The position numbers and the translations under genes were made by a program. Below are positions 50,118-59,811 of a DNA stretch of 64,000 nt, in pieces; positions within the stretch are counted from its first letter, which is position 1, and each line of letters starts with the position of its first letter. The notes beneath the pieces were generated by a model that worked only from the letters and a program-made list of their open reading frames with translations, was not told the DNA's origin and ran no database searches. The stretch is from Melieria omissa (taxonomy: Eukaryota > Arthropoda > Insecta > Diptera > Ulidiidae): contig OZ020269.1 of NCBI GenBank assembly GCA_963971225.1, positions 31,951,264 through 32,015,263 on the forward strand. Reading direction: 5' to 3'.

Positions 50118-50351
50118 ATGCCTCGTTGGAACGGAAAAGATAATTTAATAAACTTCTTATGCCATAAGAGTTTAGCGGAAATAGTTACGCAAGATTCGAG
50201 TAAGTGTAATTTTAATAGTGTAAGCAATTTCTTAACTCTCTTGCTTGCAGGCAGTGAAGACGACGACGATGATGTCCTTATGGACTTTACTCTTACTGCA
50301 GCGATAGTATTATCATATGATAGTATTATCATACCGGAAGTGTTCTTGTAG
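50118..50351 (+). pseudogene. Two 5' exons of a transposase-like gene
   Basis: ATG 50118 opens MPRWNGKDNLINFLCH. GT at 50200 (GAGTAAGTG) and AG at 50250 (TTGCTTGCAG) frame a 51-base intron. Exon 2 reads SEDDDDDVLMDFTLTAAIVL. Acidic first exons of this kind are seen in Harbinger transposases (compare 40962), but the family is not certain. A 16-base tandem duplication of GATAGTATTATCATA follows at 50305, and the frame is then lost. Confidence 0.35.
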
Positions 50352-51105
50352 GGTGTTTTCTTCTTTATGCTTTTTATGTATTGATGTGCGTAGCAGCGTA
50401 CAGCCTAAGCATACATTCATATATATTTGCAACTGCAAAGGCATGTAATCGTTTTCTTCTCTATGTTTCCTACGAAAGTGTGTATACATTTTGCAACCCT
50501 CATTGTTCTCTTCTTTATAATTCACATGTGTTAGAGTGTAAGGCATGTATAATTGTATCGATATGCTGACATGTAAATGATGTTCTATGATGATGCTGTC
50601 AGCGACAGCGAAGTCAGAATAAACATAAACGTCGAAGAGTGCGGACGTGTTTCATTTTACTCCTTTATTACTTAGCTCTCAATTCAGAATTTCGAACAAG
50701 GACAAGGTAGCTTTATTAGACGTGTGCCTGTTCATCGTGACATCCTACGTAAAGCCTTGGTTGCAATGCACTTTAGCGGTACAGGCACCATAGCAGGATT
50801 TATGCTTTTTGAAGACCATGAAGACTTACGAAAGAATCGATAAAAGCATCTCAAAAGCGGCACTCAACAGCTCACGGTTAACGCTACATCTCATCGAAGG
50901 AAGAACTGTGTCCCACTTTTCGGTTAGTAGAACTAGTAAAAATATTTGTTTTCTATCTTTTTCAATTTCAGAGAAAAGTATTGATAATTTTGTTTCAATC
51001 AAAAGCGAGGCCGACTCGACAATCGACTCAAGACAGGTATATCCGGACTGCAAAAAGCATACCTTAAAAAGAAAATTTAGTAAATAATTGTCGCAATATA
51101 AGTAT
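50349..51105 (+). repeat. Duplicated retroelement segment, copy 1
   Basis: 50606-51105 is about 97-98% identical by eye to 59099-59605. It includes GTCGAAGAGTGCGGACGTG...TTTTACTCC, which also ends the SAP-gag LTRs. A short open stretch (RRVPVHRDILRKALVAMHF) runs until 50841, but I do not recognise it. The part 50349-50605 is probably the remainder of an LTR. Confidence 0.7.
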
Positions 51106-51497
51106 GTGGCAGCACATCCTGTACCGCTCGACATATCAGCAACGGTGCCAGCGTGGCACATGTCAGCATCGGTGCCAGCGTGGCGGATGGCATGCAACGG
51201 CGTAACGGACCGCAGCTGTGCCACGACGACAGCATAGCGGTTCACGGCAGCGACAGCATAGCGGACCGCAGCTGTGCCACGACGACAGCAACGGCATAGC
51301 GGACCACGGCCGGCTCGCTGCTATAAAAGAAGCGGTCCTGACACCAGCAATCATCAGTCAATCGATCAGTCAGTTACTGTCAGGACGCGACACCGACAGC
51401 AGTTAACGGTTAAAAGTGGTGAAATAAAAGTTGTTATTATAAAAGTGCAGTGCGTTTTACTGAAAAAGTGCTGGTGGACACTAAATCCACCAAAAGT
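51106..51497 (+). repeat. LTR-like insertion with TATA box
   Basis: It starts exactly where the 59.6 kb paralog diverges (TGTGGCAGCACATCC). CAGCTGTGCCACGACGACAGC repeats occur at 51211 and 51268. GCTATAAAAGAAGCGG (51321) resembles a TATA box with a CAGTCAATCG.. start region. AATAAAAG lies at 51423. The mariner element begins at 51499. Confidence 0.45.
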
Positions 51498-51604
51498 ACA
51501 GGGTAGGCCATTTAACCATCTGGTAACCCTATAACTTTTGACAGAGCTGTCAGATCGACTAATGACATAGCGCGTTTGAAGCGTCATTCCAAGACAATTT
51601 ATAC

Positions 51605-51725
51605 CATGGAACAGTACACTCCAAAAGAAAATGGTTTGGATGACTTTTGGTTTCAACAAGTGTAATGAACAAATCCTGTGCATCGGGAATTGCAATTAGC
51701 AATATCGTAGCGTAGAAAATGCAAC
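51605..51725 (+). pseudogene. Mariner-like transposase N-terminus
   Basis: ATG 51605 reads MEQYTPKENGLDDFWFQQ before TAA. Related insect transposases open with 'MEQYT..QR'. The frame is lost within 20 codons and unrelated sequence follows. Confidence 0.5.
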
Positions 51726-53620
51726 CCTGAACAAACAGCAGGAATTGGCAACGCTGGCTGATCTACTACAATTAAACGAGGAAAAGCGAAATCAGGCCAA
51801 CGAACAACGGAAGCGAGGAGTCACGCACGAGATTGGGAACGAGACGGTTGAGCAGAGAGAAAAAGGAAGAACGTGCAGGCTGGGACGATCAGAGTGCGGC
51901 GCCGAGAAAAATCGGAGGAGACACGTGGAAGGGTAGCAGTCGAAGAGTGCAACTGCCAGCGTGTCCCCCGGAAACCGGCACTACGCCCGCCGTGTGGTTA
52001 ACTGGAGATCGACAGACGCGAGGCACCACGACGCAGCCACCGGGACGCGCACCACGGCTTCGGGCCCTTGCTACTTACAACCAAGGCCTCGACGGTGCCG
52101 GCGCTGCCACTACTGCAACGAACACTGCCACTCACCGCTTCCAGCCCTGCCTCGGCTCCAGGCGCCTATCGCTCACAGCTGCTCAGTTGCGTCACCCCAA
52201 AAAGCAGCTACGTTCGGAGCTACTCGGCGGGCGAAGACCACGCGACAACGGCGTGCTATTGGCGTGGCTTGGTTGTTCATCATCGCAACGCGTACAGCCA
52301 GTGACGTACACCATTCCGGTGGCTTCAATTCCCGGCGACAGCTATCCGACTCCTTGCCCCACCTCAGCTCTGTACGCTCCCGCATTGGGCATTTCGGAAG
52401 CACTGTGCGGCAGTCCGGCACAGGCCACTCCAGAGGAGCGGCTTCGCATCGACCAGGGCAGTCGTGCTAGCTCGTTCAGCAGCCAGTCACCCCCCCAGAA
52501 TTGGCGGCCTCAGCAGGAGTGTTCCCGAGTAAAACGCGACAGCTACGCTACGGGGCCTGGTGGCATGACGAGTGCAAATCATAATGGCGGTCGCCGCCAT
52601 TAACCTCGTGGGCGCATAAGGGCGACCAAAGACAGCGAGCAAACAACAGCACAACGAGACCCACCACGACGAGGGACAGCAGCGAGGGAAATTTAAGAGC
52701 AGTGGCTCAAATTTTTGATTAAGGGGAAATTTAAGAGCAGTGGCTCAAATTTTTTTTGATTAAAGGAAATTTTAAGAGCAGTGGCTCAAGTGTAAACTAA
52801 GGGAAACCTTTGTGGTAAAGTATGAAATATTTTACGCATTGAAGTTGCCCCCTTCAGAGTATAATGTTGTTGAAAATTTTTCCACAGCACGGCGATCTGC
52901 GGAGGAGGCCTTCGACGCAGGATTCAGCAAATACATGTGAGTGCTAACTATAAGTTGTTCTGTCAATATCGTACTTCTGAGGGGTAGGTAGGAAAAGAAA
53001 CTGGTGCGAAGAAAAATTACTTAGCGGTTGCGCCCTTTCTAAAGGGGTTGCTTTTGTAAAGGGGGTGGCGCACCCGAGGTTGACATACGCAGCGGAAAGG
53101 TTATCGTAGAATAGTAAGAAAAATGTTCTAGTGTTAAGAATTATTGAATATGTTGTTACACCATGAATGAAAACGAATTAAAGGAAATGAATAGATAAAC
53201 AGAGTTGTTTATAGGAGGGAGAGGAGGGGCCAACTATTGGATATGGGGATCTGGTTAACTAAAAGCAACAGATCCAAAGGTAGGGAGGGTATAGATGCGT
53301 GAGTACAAAACCGACCTTCGTACTCGTTGTGAACAGGATACCATCGTTTCCAGCTTGTGCTCGAGTTGATTGCCCACTTCGGTCCGAGACACCTTTTTTG
53401 GCTTTTTTCCACCTTGCCGCCCCACATACAAATTTTTTTTGCTGGCTTTTGTGTAAATTTAAATAACAAGGGACTCTAGATAACAACGGTAGTGTAGGGA
53501 GCTTTTGAAACAGGTCGCGAACCCCCCCAACCGACTCTTTAGCTAGCCATATAAGGGTCCCGCAGACCTAATTTCAAGGCTTGGTCCAATTGTCCATACG
53601 GGCACTCGACCACTCCCCCC
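51726..53620 (+). repeat. Unclassified retroelement copy 1 (related to 62.4-63.5 kb)
   Basis: Landmarks shared with the second copy, in order: TAATGGCGGTCGCCGCCA-like, GAGCAGTGGCTC, GTAAAGTATG, CGGCGAT..GC(G)GAGGAGGCCTTC-like, TATGGGGATC(T/C)GG, AGGGACTCTA, ACCCCCCCAACCGACTC and AGCTAGCCA. A 46-base unit with GGAAATTTAAGAGCAGTGGC is repeated three times at 52688-52790. A GC-rich open stretch (51833-52603) is probably not a protein. The start LATLADLLQLNEEKRNQ (51745) could be gag. Family unknown. Confidence 0.5.
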
Positions 53621-53639
53621 CCCTTACAAAGAAAGTACA

Positions 53640-53807
53640 CTACACAAGACGGCGCTACATGCCATACAGCACGAAAAACCATCGATTTATTGCGGCCATT
53701 GTTCCCCGGCCGAATCATATCGAAAAAAGGCGATTATGAGTGGCCACCGAGATCACCCGATTTGACGCCGCCAGACTTTTTTTTATGGGGCTACTTGAAG
53801 TCCAAGG
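53640..53807 (+). pseudogene. Mariner-like transposase, catalytic C-terminal part
   Basis: Reads QDGATCHTARKTIDLLRPLF, then WPPRSPDLTPPDFFLWGYLK. DGATCH and PDLTPPDFFLWG are the second and third catalytic-Asp regions of mariner-related transposases. The coding sequence is interrupted after 'LKSKV' by the TRIM-like element and resumes at 54837. Confidence 0.85.
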
Positions 53808-53811
53808 TATA

Positions 53812-54832
53812 AGCTAGCACCAGATACGCTGACCAACGGCTCAGCGATCAACTAAGCCAGCGCAACACCGAAATGCTGACATCGCAACACTGGGGACGAT
53901 GACCAACGGCCCAGCCAGCACAACATCGAAATGCTGACATCGCAACACTGGGGACGATGACCAGCGGCCCAGCCAGCACAAAACAAAAATGCTGACACCA
54001 CCAACACGCGCTGCATGGCAAGTCAACGACCACCAGCGAGTCAAGAAGCCGTGTCAGCCAAAATGGATATCAATAGGTTACATTTTAGATTAAGAACAAT
54101 ATTGTGAACAGTTGAAAATTAGCAATAAAACTCAGCGGACATAGTCCGAATAAAAAATCAATATTTTTTTAAATACGATAAATGAAAGTTTATCTAACTG
54201 GCGCCCGAGCAAAGTAGCTAGTGACGGTAAACGGTAAAGTGAAGTGGTAATCTCTAAAGTGCCGCGAAAACTAATACAAAAGCGCCACAATCGAATATAA
54301 TACGAGTGATCCAGGACATAAGTGTCAAGCACAACTCCACAAGACGACGAGGACATAAGTGCCAAGCAAAACTCCACAAGACGACCAGGACATAAGTGCC
54401 AAGCAAAACTCCACAAGACGACCAGGTCATAAGTGCCAAGCAAAACTCCACAAGACGTTTTAGATCATATCGAACGCGGACGTTCGAATTTGAGCGCGGA
54501 GGAGTTAGCACCAGATACGCTGACCAACGGCTCAGCGATCAACTAAGCCAGCGCAACACCGAAATGCTGACATCGCAACACTGGGGACGATGACCAACGG
54601 CCCAGCCAGCACAACATCGAAATGCTGACACCACCAACACGCGCTGCATGGCAAGTCAACGACCACCAGCGAGTCAAGAAGCCGTGTCAGCCAAAATGGA
54701 TATCAATAGGTTACATTTTAGATTAAGAACAATATTGTGAACAGTTGAAAATTAGCAATAAAACTCAGCGGACGTAGTCCGAATAAAAAATCAATATTTT
54801 TTTAAATACGATAAACGAAAGTTTATCTAACT
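53812..54832 (+). mobile_element. TRIM-like non-autonomous LTR element
   Basis: 5' LTR 53812-54199 (388 bp), PBS TGGCGCCCGAGC 54199-54210, a 303 bp internal part with no ORF, polypurine GAGCGCGGAGG, 3' LTR 54503-54832 (330 bp). TATA duplications lie at 53808-53811 and 54833-54836. The internal region has four 38-base units with CATAAGTGCCAAGCAAAACT. The LTRs differ by one 58 bp unit and a handful of substitutions, so the insertion is young. It must depend on an errantivirus for transposition (inference). Confidence 0.93.
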
Positions 54833-54836
54833 TATA

Positions 54837-55000
54837 CACCAACAAGCCAAGGACACTAGCTCAACTCAGAGCCAACATACGCCGCGAAATAAGAGCCATA
54901 TCGGCCGATAAACTGGCAAAAGTGATGGAAAATGGAAAAAGGGCACATTTTGCGGCCAAAGCTAATGGTGGCCATATACGCGATATTCATTTTCAAAAAC
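54837..55000 (+). pseudogene. Mariner-like transposase C-terminal tail
   Basis: NKPRTLAQLRANIRREIRAI and ANGGHIRDIHFQ form the usual C-terminus of this transposase group ('nkP.tl..L...I...i..i' and 'nGgHl.di.F'). The non-coding 3' part continues to the inverted repeat at 55111. Confidence 0.8.
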
Positions 55001-55113
55001 TAACTAGTAAATTTCTCCTTGGACCAAAATAAATGAATATCGAGATAAAAACAACATTTTTTCCTCTTTTTTTTCAAAAACAAATGCTTCCACTTTAAAT
55101 GGCCTACTCTGTA

Positions 55114-56549
55114 TGTAGGACCGACAGGACAACCCTGACAGAAACGGACGAGAGCCAGCACGGCAACACGGGCGGGCGGACGGTAAGACAACCCGGACTG
55201 GACGAACGTACTGAAAAAACAGTTGAGACGCAGACGCGACGCGACGCGCATGAATTTTGTAAAAGTAAAAGGAATAAATAAAGAATATTTGCCGAACGGC
55301 CGCCTACAAATGGTGTCAGGAGTGAAATCAAATAAAAACAAATTTTACAAGTGCCACTAAGCACAAAAAGGGGAAAAAAAAAACAAATTCTACAAGTGCC
55401 ACTAAGCACAAAGTGACAACAAATTCTACAAGTGCCACTAAGCACAAAGTGACAACAAATTTTACAATTGCCACTAAGCACAAAGTAACAACAAAGTTCA
55501 CAGGTGCCAATAAGCGAAGAACAAAAAAGGCAAATAAGGCATAAGGTTTACAAACGCCGCCAATCTATAAAACATAAAAATTGCATAAAAGCCTATAAGC
55601 TAAAGGCAGGTGGACTGTACGAAAACTTCGGTGGGCAGTTAAATTTCCCGACGCGCGTTGAAGGGGAAGGTGCGCGAAAGCATAACGGAAGTGCGCGAAA
55701 GCATAACGGAAGTGCGCGAAGTGCAGTGACAGCAGCAGTCTCCAACAAGTTTGAGAACGACGAGGAGCGACAGCAGAAGCGGTAGAGTAGCAGTCACCGA
55801 CAAGTGACAGAACGACGAACGAAGCGATCACAGTGGCTGGAGAATTGAAGAAAAACACGCAGGAAGGCACGACGACAATCGGAAAGCCGTGGAGCGGAAG
55901 AAAACACATCGAGGAAGGAGCGTGGGCAGTTAAATTTCCCGACGCGCATTGAAGGGGAAGGTGCGCAGGACAGAAGCAATCACTGAAAAGTTCGAGAACG
56001 ACGAGGAGCGAGAGCAAAAGCGGTAAAGCAGCAAACACCGACAAGTGGCAGAACGACGAACGAAGCAAACGAGGAGGAAAATAAACGAACTTTTAAGGCT
56101 AGGCGTAAAGCAGAAACGGAGTACAATGTTGGTGAACTGGTTGCTATTAAAAGGACGCAGTATGGCCCTGGTCTCAAGCTAAAAGTGAAGTTTCTCGGAC
56201 CATATGCCATTCAACGCAAAGCACCACATGGAAGGTATGAAGTTGTGAAAGTGGGCGACCATGAAGGGCCCCATAAGACAACGACAGTCGCCGAGTACAT
56301 GAAAGCATGGCATCCATCGTTCGGGTCGAACGCCTGTACAGGACGGCCGAATGTAGGAGCGACGGACCGACAGGACAACCCTGAACGGACGAGAGCCAGC
56401 ACGGCAACACGGGCGGGCGGACGGTAAGACAACCCGGACTGGACGAACGTACTGAAAAAACAGTTGAGACGCAGACGCGACGCGACGCGCATGAATTTTG
56501 TAAAAGTAAAAGGAATAAATAAAGAATATTTGCCGAACGGCCGCCTACA
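55114..56549 (+). mobile_element. Internally deleted Ty3/Gypsy element with both LTRs
   Basis: LTRs 55114-55308 and 56352-56549 (TGTAGGA...CCTACA) are nearly identical. The TSD is TGTA at 55110-55113 and 56550-56553. PBS TGGTGTCAGGAGTG is at 55311. The internal region of about 1040 bp has five 36-base units containing TACAAGTGCCACTAAGCACA (55330-55505) and GTGCGCGAAAGCATAACGGA repeats (55670-55720). It was inserted at the very end of the mariner-like element. Gag, protease, RT and the integrase core are missing. Confidence 0.93.
56070..56343 (+). pseudogene. Gypsy integrase C-terminal domain
   Basis: EYNVGELVAIKRTQYGPG and LKVKFLGPYAIQRKAPHGRY match the GPY/F module that ends Ty3/Gypsy integrases ('G..V..k......KL...f.GPy.i'). 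The frame runs on towards the 3' LTR. It binds DNA and helps target-site choice in intact elements. Only this terminal part survives. Confidence 0.8.
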
Positions 56550-56565
56550 TGTATATGTTTGTACA

Positions 56566-56889
56566 AGTTAACACCCCAGAAGTTGAAACGCCAAATTCCG
56601 ACGGCCACATGCATCCGGCATTGCAACATTTCGCCGACGCTGCATTTGCACTTTTCCACGGAGACATATGAAACCGCCGGTGCAACGGCCCGCCGTGGGA
56701 AGCTTACATCAGCGAATCCGCGACGGCACGACTAACAGCAACGTGACCGGACTGGCGCGGCGAAGGCTTAGTTTTAAGAACACATAATTTGTGAATTTAG
56801 TCTAAGACACGGATTTAAGCAATAAACACGGCTCGTAAGCCGTAAAAAAAATATTTTTTTTAGTGTTTTAATAAAGTGAAAATTTAATT
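56566..56889 (+). repeat. Solo LTR with TACA duplication
   Basis: AGTTAACACCCC...AATTTAATT is 324 bp. TACA lies at 56562-56565 and 56890-56893. The paralog at 59597-59617 reads TATATGTTTGTACTTAGTG without the insertion. AATAAACACGG and TTTTAATAAAG signals lie near 56820 and 56868. Confidence 0.9.
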
Positions 56890-56894
56890 TACAT

Positions 56895-57446
56895 TGTGTT
56901 AAGCTGTAGTGGTATGCCACATTGCCCTGTATTTATATTGCAAGAACCCTGTGTAGTAAGTATTCTGTATTTATATTGTAAGAACCCTGTATTCATGTTC
57001 ACAAAAATACATTAAACATAACCGTAAATGTTTGGCTGATGCAATCGGCAACATAAGCTTGCGTTTATATAAGTAAACGCGATCAGCGCTCTAAACTTTC
57101 GTTTAATTTCATTAAGCCAAGACAAATCTAGCAATAAACGAAGTCGCTAACTCAGCGATTACCGGCCGGATTACCGATGGGCCACTACAGCCCAGTGCGC
57201 TTGTGCAAATATCTGCACACTGCAAAATTGGTGATTCCAAGAATTGACTCGGTCAATTGCATTTGTGCAAATACCTGCGTAACTGCAAAACTTGGTAATT
57301 CCTAACGACAGCAAAACAGAGCAAACGTAGGTGTTAAGCGAAAGTGTAAAATATCATTAAGTCAGTCTTAATCAAAACTCGAATAAAGACGGAAGAAAAA
57401 ATAAAGTTTTTTTTTTCGGGGGAATTTAAATATAAATTTCCTTAAT
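56895..57446 (+). repeat. Errantivirus 5' LTR
   Basis: GTGTTAAGCTGTAGTGGTATG...AATTTCCTTAATT precedes the primer site. Duplications: CTGTATTTATATTG.AAGAACC at about 56930 and 56967, and TTGTGCAAATA(T)CTGC-like units at 57200 and 57264. AATAAAGACGG and AATAAAG signals are at 57380-57405. A 140 bp partial copy is at 59611-59750. Confidence 0.75.
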
Positions 57447-57460
57447 TGGCGCCCGAGTGA
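57447..57460 (+). promoter_or_regulatory. Primer-binding site, tRNA-Lys-like
   Basis: TGGCGCCCGAGTGATC follows the LTR directly, the same core as at 27127 and 54199. The leader 57461-57878 has AAAAGCCCTCAAG(C/T)AG repeated at 57551 and 57602. No gag was found. Confidence 0.7.
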
Positions 57461-57878
57461 TCATAAAATAGACGCGTATCCGACTACATAGGTCCTCAAG
57501 CAGCACAGTAGTCAGGATAATAAGTGCCGCCAAAAGCCGCGCGTCGCGAAAAAGCCCTCAAGCAGCACGGAAAGAAAATACGCATAAACGTATCATCGCA
57601 AAAAAGCCCTCAAGTAGTGCGGACAAAACAATATGCATAGACGTAAAGATAAAGCCAAAAACAAGCTGTTCCCAGAAAAAGTATAAATAAACGAATTGAC
57701 TGAGAAAAGAGGCCCCCTAGTAGCTGCCAAAGTAAACGGGAGGTGTGATGCACCAGCCGCTTAGCTCGCAGCACAAACAATAAAATCAGCAAATCAAGAT
57801 AAGAAGAAAACCACACAGGAACACATACAACGAGAAGCCCTCGGCACAAGGACCAACGCCTGACAAGGACAACCCCTA

Positions 57879-58175
57879 ATGTCACACCTACACAAGATGA
57901 TGAAACATCTCAACATAATTATATTCGTATCAATCCTTACCACCTGTCATGCCGAATTCCAATTGTTTAATTACTCTTCAACATACGTGGTCGCTATCGA
58001 CAACGGACTTGCGAAGATCCAGGATGGCACATTCAAGATAATACATGCGACGGATATTGAAAAATACGGAAACTTTCTTAATGACATACTTACATACTTC
58101 GGGTGGATAAAGTCGCGCCCGAAAATAACATATTCCTTCCTTACCTTTACCAACTCTGGCAACTCTGCGCTGCAG
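57879..58175 (+). pseudogene. Errantivirus envelope, N-terminal fragment
   Basis: The frame opens a hydrophobic signal peptide (HLNIIIFVSILTTCHA, about residues 9-25) and then a surface-domain start (YSSTYVVAIDNGLAKIQD). It follows the leader directly, with gag and pol missing. After about 95 codons the homology ends and unrelated AT-rich sequence follows. It is an old, inactive copy; the fusion peptide and membrane anchor are absent. Confidence 0.6.
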
Positions 58176-58748
58176 CGACGGAAAATTTCGGCTCGAGTGA
58201 AAATTATAAAAAATTATCAAAATAATTAAAGAATTTTAAGGGGGTCTGGCAACGCTGCACTGAAGTGCATGAAATCTTTTTGTGCTGAGTGGTTTTTGCG
58301 CTATATCTTTAAATTTTCGGCGAATTTAAACGCGAAAGTGTCGATTAGTGCTCGATTTTTCTTAGGAGCAAGGGCTCTGGTGTTTTTGGAGCACCTTGCG
58401 CACGCGCTATTAACTCTCGCGATTGTCGCCAAGTCCTGGTGGCTGTTCGCGTGTTTTTGTTGGTGTTTTTTGGTGGCCTGCTGGTTGCCGTTCTTGCCTT
58501 CGCAAGTTTTAGCCGCTGCTGCTGTTTTTCTGCTCTCGGAGGAGGAGCCGGCGGCATTGGACGCAGGCGCCGGTCCTGGCCTTTGGTGGCGCGACTGCCG
58601 ATGAGCTCTCGGCGGTGCGGTGACGGCGGCGAGGGACCCCTGGGGCTCCAGTGGCAAGCCATTGTGTTTAGGCGCCATTTTTTCCCCCATAAGATAAGTC
58701 TTCTTCTTCTTTTTCTTTTTCTCCTTTTATTAACCACCTGGTCCTTAG
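58176..58748 (+). other. GC-rich leader upstream of an ORF1-like frame
   Basis: TCTGGCAAC(T/G)CTGC occurs at 58158 and 58246. A GC-rich, Gly/Ala-coding stretch in several frames (58440-58640) and a polypyrimidine run (58698-58735) precede the ATG at 58752. It may be the 5' UTR of a LINE. Confidence 0.35.
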
Positions 58749-59098
58749 GTGATGCCACATAGGGCAAATAAAAACCCCGATGGCAACAGCGCAGCTGAGC
58801 GCAGCGCTGCCACTGATGGAAATAGGGTGGTGTCACTAGGAGAAACACATTTTTCCAGTGGTAAAAGTGTAGCTGAACGCAGCGCTACCACAACAGCTTC
58901 TGGTAATAATACCAGTGGTAAGAGCGTAGCTAAACGCAGCGCCTCAACTATTTCTGGTAATATGGCTGCGCGAAATAGTGCAGCCATATCAACGGCTGAT
59001 CGAAGTGTCAAGGGCTTTTCGGGCACTAAGATCACTCCAGCTTCAGATAGGCAGGTTGTGGCTTCTCCCTCTCAGGGTGGGGCTAGACCCTTGGGACA
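58749..59098 (+). pseudogene. ORF1-like fragment of a LINE (tentative)
   Basis: MPHRANKNPDGNSAAERSA opens a Ser/Ala/Gly-rich frame with a repeated (S)GKSVA(E/K)RSA motif (58859 and 58916), and ends ASPSQGGARPLG before the junction at 59099. Low-complexity N-termini of this sort begin ORF1 of several fly LINEs. No diagnostic domain is present, so the family is not certain. Confidence 0.35.
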
Positions 59099-59610
59099 AC
59101 AGCGAAGTCAGAATAAACATAAACGTCGAAGAGTGCGGACGTGTTTCATTTTACTCCTTTATTACTTAGCTCTCAATTCAGAATTTCGAACAAGGACAAG
59201 GTAGCTTTATTAGACGTTTGCCTGTTCATCGTGACATCCTACGTAAAGCCTTGGTTGCAATGCACTTTAGCGGTACAGGCACCATAGCAGGATTTATGCT
59301 TTTTGAAGACCATGAAGACTTACGAAAGAATCGATAAAAGCATCTCAAAAGCGGCACTCAACAGCTCACGGTAAACGATACATCTTATCGAAGGAAGAAC
59401 TGTGAGCCACTTTTCGGTTAGTAGAACTAGTAAAAATATTTGTTTTCTATCTTTTTCAATTTCAGAGAAAAGCATTGATGATTTTGTTTCAATCAAAAGC
59501 GAGGCCGACTCGACAATCGACTCAAGACAGGTATATCCAGACTGCAAAAAGCATACCTTAAAAAGAAAATTTAGTAAATAATTGTAGCAATATAAGTATA
59601 TGTTTGTACT
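59099..59610 (+). repeat. Duplicated retroelement segment, copy 2
   Basis: Paralog of 50606-51105, with only scattered substitutions (for example GTGTGCC versus GTTTGCC). It begins abruptly after the ORF1-like fragment. At its right end it runs on into the errantivirus LTR start without the 5.4 kb of insertions found at 51.1-56.9 kb. Confidence 0.85.
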
Positions 59611-59755
59611 TAGTGTTAAGTTGTGGTGGTATGCCACATTGCCCTGTATTTATATTGTAAGAACCCTGTATTCATGTTCACAAAAAGACATTAAACATAA
59701 CTGTAAAGGTTTAGCTGATGCAATCGGCAAAATAAGCTTGCGTTTATAAGTTAAG
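59611..59755 (+). repeat. Partial errantivirus LTR
   Basis: TAGTGTTAAGTTGTGGTGG...GCTTGCGTTTATA matches 56893-57067, lacking one of the two tandem GTATTTATATTG.AAGAACCC units. The break is at GTTTATAAGTTAAGG. Confidence 0.85.
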
Positions 59756-59811
59756 GTAACAGGTTGCAAAAGCTTCGGTAGCGACGCGCACCCTACGGGT
59801 TGTTGACACCA

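Larger units (their letters stand above)
51499..55111 (+). mobile_element. Mariner/Tc1-like element with nested insertions
   Basis: The left end TACAGGGTAGGCCATTTAA and the right end (reverse complement TACAGAGTAGGCCATTTAA) are inverted repeats bordered by TA. It holds a degraded transposase in three parts, an unclassified retroelement (about 51725-53620) and a TRIM-like LTR element (53812-54832). The original element would be about 1 kb. Confidence 0.85.

Noticed and set aside
51833..52603. 256-codon GC-rich open frame
   Set aside because: Three overlapping frames are open at once, composition is Arg/Ala/Pro-rich and no domain is visible, so openness is explained by GC content.
54300..54460. 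38 bp repeats resembling a CRISPR array
   Set aside because: Contiguous tandem units without spacers, inside a TRIM-like element.
55330..55510. Regular 36 bp repeats resembling a CRISPR array
   Set aside because: No unique spacers; the units are head-to-tail in an LTR element leader of a eukaryotic genome.
55565..56068. 167-codon reverse-strand frame
   Set aside because: It is antisense to tandem repeats in the Gypsy derivative and consists of translated repeats.
58301..58848. Two long reverse-strand frames
   Set aside because: They lie in GC-rich low-complexity sequence opposite a probable LINE leader, with no motif.
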